Shown: one piece after another, positions 60,661-64,000 of the stretch
Position numbering within the stretch: position 1 is the stretch's first letter
How the letters are laid out: every line of letters begins with the position of its first letter
Origin: Anaerolineae bacterium
Lineage (GTDB): Bacteria; Chloroflexota; Anaerolineae; 4572-78; J111
Assembly (NCBI GenBank): GCA_023382535.1
Contig: JAHDWA010000014.1
Location: forward strand, 62,001 to 126,000
DNA length: 64,000 nucleotides
Reading direction: 5' to 3'
Notes under the pieces: generated by a model
Seen by the model: only the letters and a program-made list of their open reading frames with translations
What the model was told of the DNA's origin: nothing
Databases searched by the model: none
Position numbers and translations under genes: made by a program

Positions 60661-62211
60661 TCAATGCTGCTCCAGTTTGACGCCGGCCATGAGCATGCCC
60701 ACTTCTTTCATATACTCTGTGCCGCCTGGTACAATATCCATGATCTGTCCCTCATACAGGACGGCGATGCGGTCGCTGAGGGTAAATACTTCGTCCAACT
60801 CGGTTGAAATTAATAAGATAGCCACGCCTCGGTCGCGCTGTTCAATCAGGGTCCGGTGGACATATTCAATTGCGCTGATATCCAGGCCACGGGTGGGCTG
60901 GGCGGCCAGTAAAAAACGGGGCTTGAGCGACAGCTCGCGGGCCAGCACCATCTTTTGAGCATTGCCGCCTGAAAGCTTCCCTGCTCTTGTCATCACCGAG
61001 GGGGTGCGCACATCAAACTGTTTGACCAACTGCTCCGCCGTCGCTCGAATAGCCGGGTAATTGAGCAAAGAATGGTGGGTGTAAGGTTCCTGCCAGAACT
61101 TCTCCAGAACCAGGTTTTCGGCCACGCTGGTATCGCTGAGCATGCCCTGGCCGTAGCGGTCCGAAGGGATGTGGGCTATCTTCCGCTCGATAATATCGAA
61201 GGGCCGGGCCTGGGTGATGTCCTCACCATCCATTAATATCTGGCCTTTTTCCACCGGCCGCAGACCCCGCAGCGCTTCTTCTAATTCTCTTTGCCCGTTG
61301 CCGGCGACTCCAGCAAAACTCAGGATTTCACCGGCCCGAATCTCAAAGCTGGCCCCTTTAACCGCCGGCAAGCCCCGGTCATCCCGCACCCACAAATCTT
61401 TAACCGCCAGGCGCACCTCGCCCGGCTCTTTGGGCTGCTTGGGTACATTGAGCAAAACTTCGCGCCCAACCATCATCCGGGCTAAATCACTCCGGGTGAT
61501 GTGCTGCTCTTTGGGCCGCACGGTCTCAACCACGTGCCCATCTCGCAGAACGGTGATCCGGTCGCTGATGGCTAAGACTTCATTCAGTTTATGGCTGATA
61601 AAGACAATGGCTCGCCCCTGCGCCACCAGTAGATTTTTGATAATGATCAGCAGCTCGCTGGCTTCCTGGGGAGTCAGCACGGCGGTCGGCTCATCGAGAA
61701 TCAGTACCTCGGCCCCGCGATAAAGGGCCTTCAAAATCTCAACCCGCTGTTGTTCCCCCACCGACAGTTGCCAAATTTTAGCATCGGGATCAACATTTAA
61801 GCCGAACTGGGCGGAGATGTCTAAAATGCGGCGGTGAACTTTTTTCTTATCTTCCAACAGAGGGCCGCGAGACGAAGGCTGCCCCAGCATCACATTTTCA
61901 GCCACCGTAAAGGTTTTTACCAACTGAAAATGCTGGTGAACCATTTCCAGGCCGCTGCGGATCGCGTCCTGCGCCGAGGTAAAGTGAACCCGCCGGCCTT
62001 TGACAAAGATTTCTCCTTCATCCGGATGGTATAAACCATACAGAATACTCATCAGGGTTGTCTTCCCCGCCCCGTTTTCACCGAGCAGGGTATGCACTTC
62101 GCCGGGGTATAAATCAAAATCAACGTGATCGTTGGCCAGAACGCCGGGAAAACGCTTGACGATCCCTTTTAGCTGGACAATCGGTTGATTTGGCAATACT
62201 TCATTGGTCAT
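60661..62211 (-). CDS. Two-domain ABC ATPase (NupA/YufO-like)
   Basis: 516 residues holding two nucleotide-binding domains. The first has GENGAGKTT, QLSVGEQQRVEILKALYR and LILDEPTAVL. The second has a degenerate Walker A (FAGVAGNGQRELEEAL), LSGGNAQKMVLARE and AQPTRGLD. This asymmetry is normal in the simple-sugar/nucleoside branch. It energises the two permeases downstream. Confidence 0.93.
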   Translation of the reverse strand: MTNEVLPNQPIVQLKGIVKRFPGVLANDHVDFDLYPGEVHTLLGENGAGKTTLMSILYGLYHPDEGEIFVKGRRVHFTSAQDAIRSGLEMVHQHFQLVKTFTVAENVMLGQPSSRGPLLEDKKKVHRRILDISAQFGLNVDPDAKIWQLSVGEQQRVEILKALYRGAEVLILDEPTAVLTPQEASELLIIIKNLLVAQGRAIVFISHKLNEVLAISDRITVLRDGHVVETVRPKEQHITRSDLARMMVGREVLLNVPKQPKEPGEVRLAVKDLWVRDDRGLPAVKGASFEIRAGEILSFAGVAGNGQRELEEALRGLRPVEKGQILMDGEDITQARPFDIIERKIAHIPSDRYGQGMLSDTSVAENLVLEKFWQEPYTHHSLLNYPAIRATAEQLVKQFDVRTPSVMTRAGKLSGGNAQKMVLARELSLKPRFLLAAQPTRGLDISAIEYVHRTLIEQRDRGVAILLISTELDEVFTLSDRIAVLYEGQIMDIVPGGTEYMKEVGMLMAGVKLEQH

Positions 62212-62291
62212 TTTTATTGGGCGTCAAAGAATGTTTGGGCGCCAGCCGAGTGACATACTTAACATTGTGAGCGAAATTTACCGCGTCCTTG

Positions 62292-62371
62292 CCCCTGGCA
62301 TGGCAAGTGCCAGGGGGAGACGCGGAGATTGCAGAGATTTTGGTTAAATTTCTCGGCGTTCTCCGCGTCTC
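62292..62371. repeat. Two adjacent hairpins between the binding-protein and ATPase genes
   Basis: CCCCTGGCA/TGCCAGGGG (62292-62300, 62308-62316) is followed directly by the perfect 12-bp pair GAGACGCGGAGA/TCTCCGCGTCTC (62317-62328, 62360-62371). The second contains AGATTGCAGAGAT, shared with the ptsI leader hairpin. Within the operon it may stabilise the binding-protein mRNA 3' end. Confidence 0.65.
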
Positions 62372-62447
62372 TGTGGTGAAGAATTGAACTTGTTAATCAA
62401 TCAGATCGAGAAGAGAAGTTGGGACTTTAGCTTCCCAAATTCATCAT

Positions 62448-63506
62448 CTACTTGGCTGCTTCCGGTACAAAGGGTACTTCTAACTCACCGCTTTGGATCT
62501 CGGCTTTGGCTTCTTCAATCTGCTGCATGGCTTCAGCCGGGATTTTGTCAGCCAGCTTGGGATTAACGGTCAAATCGAGCGCCCCTTCGGCAATACCATA
62601 GCGATAGTAAGGCGCATTAAAACTCTTGTCGAGAGTCGTCTTCAGCATATCTTTGAACATGGGGCGCAGATTCCAGACGATGTTGGTCAAGACGACATCA
62701 GGCCCGCTCTCGGTCATATCGCCCACATAGCCGGTGGCATAGCCGCCCTTTTCTTTGGCCGCTTCAATTGCCCCCAGCGTAGGACCTTCGCCGCACTGGA
62801 CCCAAAAATCAACGCCGGTATCGGCCTGGGCCAGGGCTGCTTCTTTGGCTTTAGCGGCATCATACCAGTCCCCGGCAGCGGCAGAAGTTAAAGTGACGTC
62901 CGGCTTGACCGTTTGAGCGCCGGCCAACAGCGCCTCGCCCATGGCATGGCAAACGGGAATATCAAAGCCATAAATCGCTCCTAACTTCCCCGTTTTGGAA
63001 ACGTGCCCGGCAATGATGCCGGCCAGATAGGCCGATTCGTAGAAGGGCTGATCGTAATCAGCCACGTTCTTGTCGGTGCGATTGATGCCGCCGCCCCAGG
63101 CAAAATTAGTATCGGGATACTCCTTGGCTACTTCAAAAACAGCGTCCTGGTAGCCAAAGCTGTGGGCTACGATCATTTGATAGCCAGCGTCGGCCAGTTC
63201 GCGTAAAACACGGGGCGCGTCAGCCGGGGCGACCCGCTCGGAGAAGGTTACGTCAACCCCCTCATCTTTCAAAGCCATCAGGGCATCATAGCCCGCTTCA
63301 TTCCAGGAGTTGTCATCCCGTGGACCGCTGAGCACCAGGGCAAATTTTCCCTTTGAACCGCTTTCCGCCGGGGCGGCCTGTTGTTCGGCTGCCGGAGCTT
63401 GCTGCTCTGTCTGGGCCGGAGCCGCGGGCTGGGCGGCAGCGCAGGCAGTGACCAGCAGGATAGCAACCGTCAGCAGGGCAACTGTTATAATAGAAATCTT
63501 TTTCAT
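62448..63506 (-). CDS. BMP family substrate-binding lipoprotein
   Basis: 352 residues. A lipoprotein signal ends LLVTAC, with the lipid-bearing Cys near position 21, and a flexible Pro/Ala/Gln-rich linker follows. The mature part is the BMP/Med fold (FALVLSGPRDDNSWNEAGYDAL; FGYQDAVFEVAKEYPDTNFAW). Members bind purine nucleosides or related compounds outside the cell. It is first in the operon and about 240 bases before the ATPase gene. Confidence 0.92.
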   Translation of the reverse strand: MKKISIITVALLTVAILLVTACAAAQPAAPAQTEQQAPAAEQQAAPAESGSKGKFALVLSGPRDDNSWNEAGYDALMALKDEGVDVTFSERVAPADAPRVLRELADAGYQMIVAHSFGYQDAVFEVAKEYPDTNFAWGGGINRTDKNVADYDQPFYESAYLAGIIAGHVSKTGKLGAIYGFDIPVCHAMGEALLAGAQTVKPDVTLTSAAAGDWYDAAKAKEAALAQADTGVDFWVQCGEGPTLGAIEAAKEKGGYATGYVGDMTESGPDVVLTNIVWNLRPMFKDMLKTTLDKSFNAPYYRYGIAEGALDLTVNPKLADKIPAEAMQQIEEAKAEIQSGELEVPFVPEAAK

Positions 63507-63619
63507 TGTTTTACTCCCCCTTTACTTTAGGTATAGATTAAACCAACTTACAATATCTTATTGGATTGTTATCTTAATCTGAAATTGAAATAACCACCTC
63601 CTTCGTTCTCAGCCCGACG

Positions 63620-64000
63620 TCAGGATGTGCCAAAGGTGAGACCCAATTGGTTCAGCCATTTTCGGTAGGCAATGGCCGTCCGGTCGCTGCGTAAATGCAG
63701 CTCAGCCTGCAAATCCAGGGGTAACAGCTCCGGCCGCTGGGACTGCACGATGGGGCGATCCTGGGCAAAAATAGTATCCTGATAGGCAACCAGTTCCGCT
63801 TCGGGAATATCATGGCCGTAGTTCATGGCCATCCACATCCAGGCTGTGCTCTCGACCACGTCGTGAGGGGTAATGATCAGCAAGATAGAAAAGCGAGGCC
63901 CGGTCGACTCTTTCAGCAGATAAGCGGTCAGCGGGCGAAAAGCGCGGTAAGTGTAAGCGACGGTATCCCCCCGGCCCGTTCCATACGGGTCAGGCTGGTA
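63620..64000 (-). CDS. Rieske oxygenase paralogue, C-terminal part
   Basis: The frame stays open to the window edge, giving 126 C-terminal residues. They align colinearly with the end of the Rieske oxygenase at 57583-58539 (QPDP.GTG, RPL.A, SQRPELLPLDLQ.ELHLRSDRTAIAYRKWL). The Rieske centre itself lies outside the window. The two paralogues flank the BMP-type transporter. Confidence 0.85.
   Translation of the reverse strand, partial: YQPDPYGTGRGDTVAYTYRAFRPLTAYLLKESTGPRFSILLIITPHDVVESTAWMWMAMNYGHDIPEAELVAYQDTIFAQDRPIVQSQRPELLPLDLQAELHLRSDRTAIAYRKWLNQLGLTFGTS

Overview
The window looks like a chromosomal segment of a respiring member of the Chloroflexota (Anaerolineae or Caldilinea-like). I infer this from the gene content and from the many short palindromic intergenic repeats. 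No rRNA gene or other phylogenetic marker is present, so the assignment is an inference. Base composition is moderately GC-rich throughout, except for an AT-richer island at about 31.3-32.0 kb and an AT-richer non-coding stretch at about 52.9-53.8 kb. I saw no tRNA, rRNA, CRISPR array or complete insertion sequence.

Layout. 0-13.9 kb: the end of tatD, a polyprenyl diphosphate synthase, two glycosyltransferases, a YbaK-type editing protein, a radical SAM/HhH protein, a very large hybrid histidine kinase, a Nudix/NrtR-like protein, two tandem GlgC-type proteins (the second with altered catalytic residues) and an aldo/keto reductase. 14.1-23.5 kb: a complete System I cytochrome c maturation operon (ccmE-ccmF-ccmH-ccmG-ccmI-like-dihaem cytochrome-ccmA-ccmB-ccmC-ccmD-like-ccdA). 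23.6-31.3 kb: a glutaredoxin-like protein, a DUF2085 membrane protein, an acyltransferase, a peroxiredoxin whose peroxidatic residue is encoded by in-frame TGA (probable selenocysteine), a GT-C-like membrane protein, MgtE, and a GAF/PP2C phosphatase. 31.3-38.1 kb: a MITE-like element with a small AT-rich membrane-protein gene, a TgpA-DUF58-MoxR cluster, a cold-shock protein and a deoxynucleoside kinase.

38.1-52.9 kb is the most interesting part: about 14.7 kb, all on the minus strand, devoted mainly to glycerol and dihydroxyacetone. In transcription order it holds a glycerol facilitator, DhaK, DhaL, glycerol kinase, a short GlpA-type flavoprotein followed directly by SdhB-, SdhC- and SdhD-like subunits (no SdhA), a small methyltransferase, a second GlpK-like protein that has lost its catalytic aspartate, a small membrane protein, a DhaM EIIA domain, HPr, a SorC regulator, a PanE-like reductase, PTS Enzyme I and PlsY. 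A plausible circuit is: glycerol enters through the facilitator; GlpK makes glycerol-3-phosphate; GlpA passes its electrons through an SdhB/C/D-like module to quinone; DhaKL uses phosphate relayed from PEP by EI, HPr and DhaM to phosphorylate dihydroxyacetone; PlsY takes glycerol-3-phosphate into phospholipid. No PTS sugar permease is present.

52.9-64.0 kb: a 0.9-kb non-coding region with two outward-facing terminator-like hairpins, a thioredoxin, a GNAT acetyltransferase, a DHH-CBS-tRNA nucleotidyltransferase fusion, and a BMP-type (purine-nucleoside-like) ABC transporter operon flanked by two paralogous Rieske oxygenases, the second cut by the window end.

The findings I rate highest are the selenocysteine peroxiredoxin, the GlpA-SdhBCD-like hybrid complex and the catalytically dead-looking GlpK paralogue.
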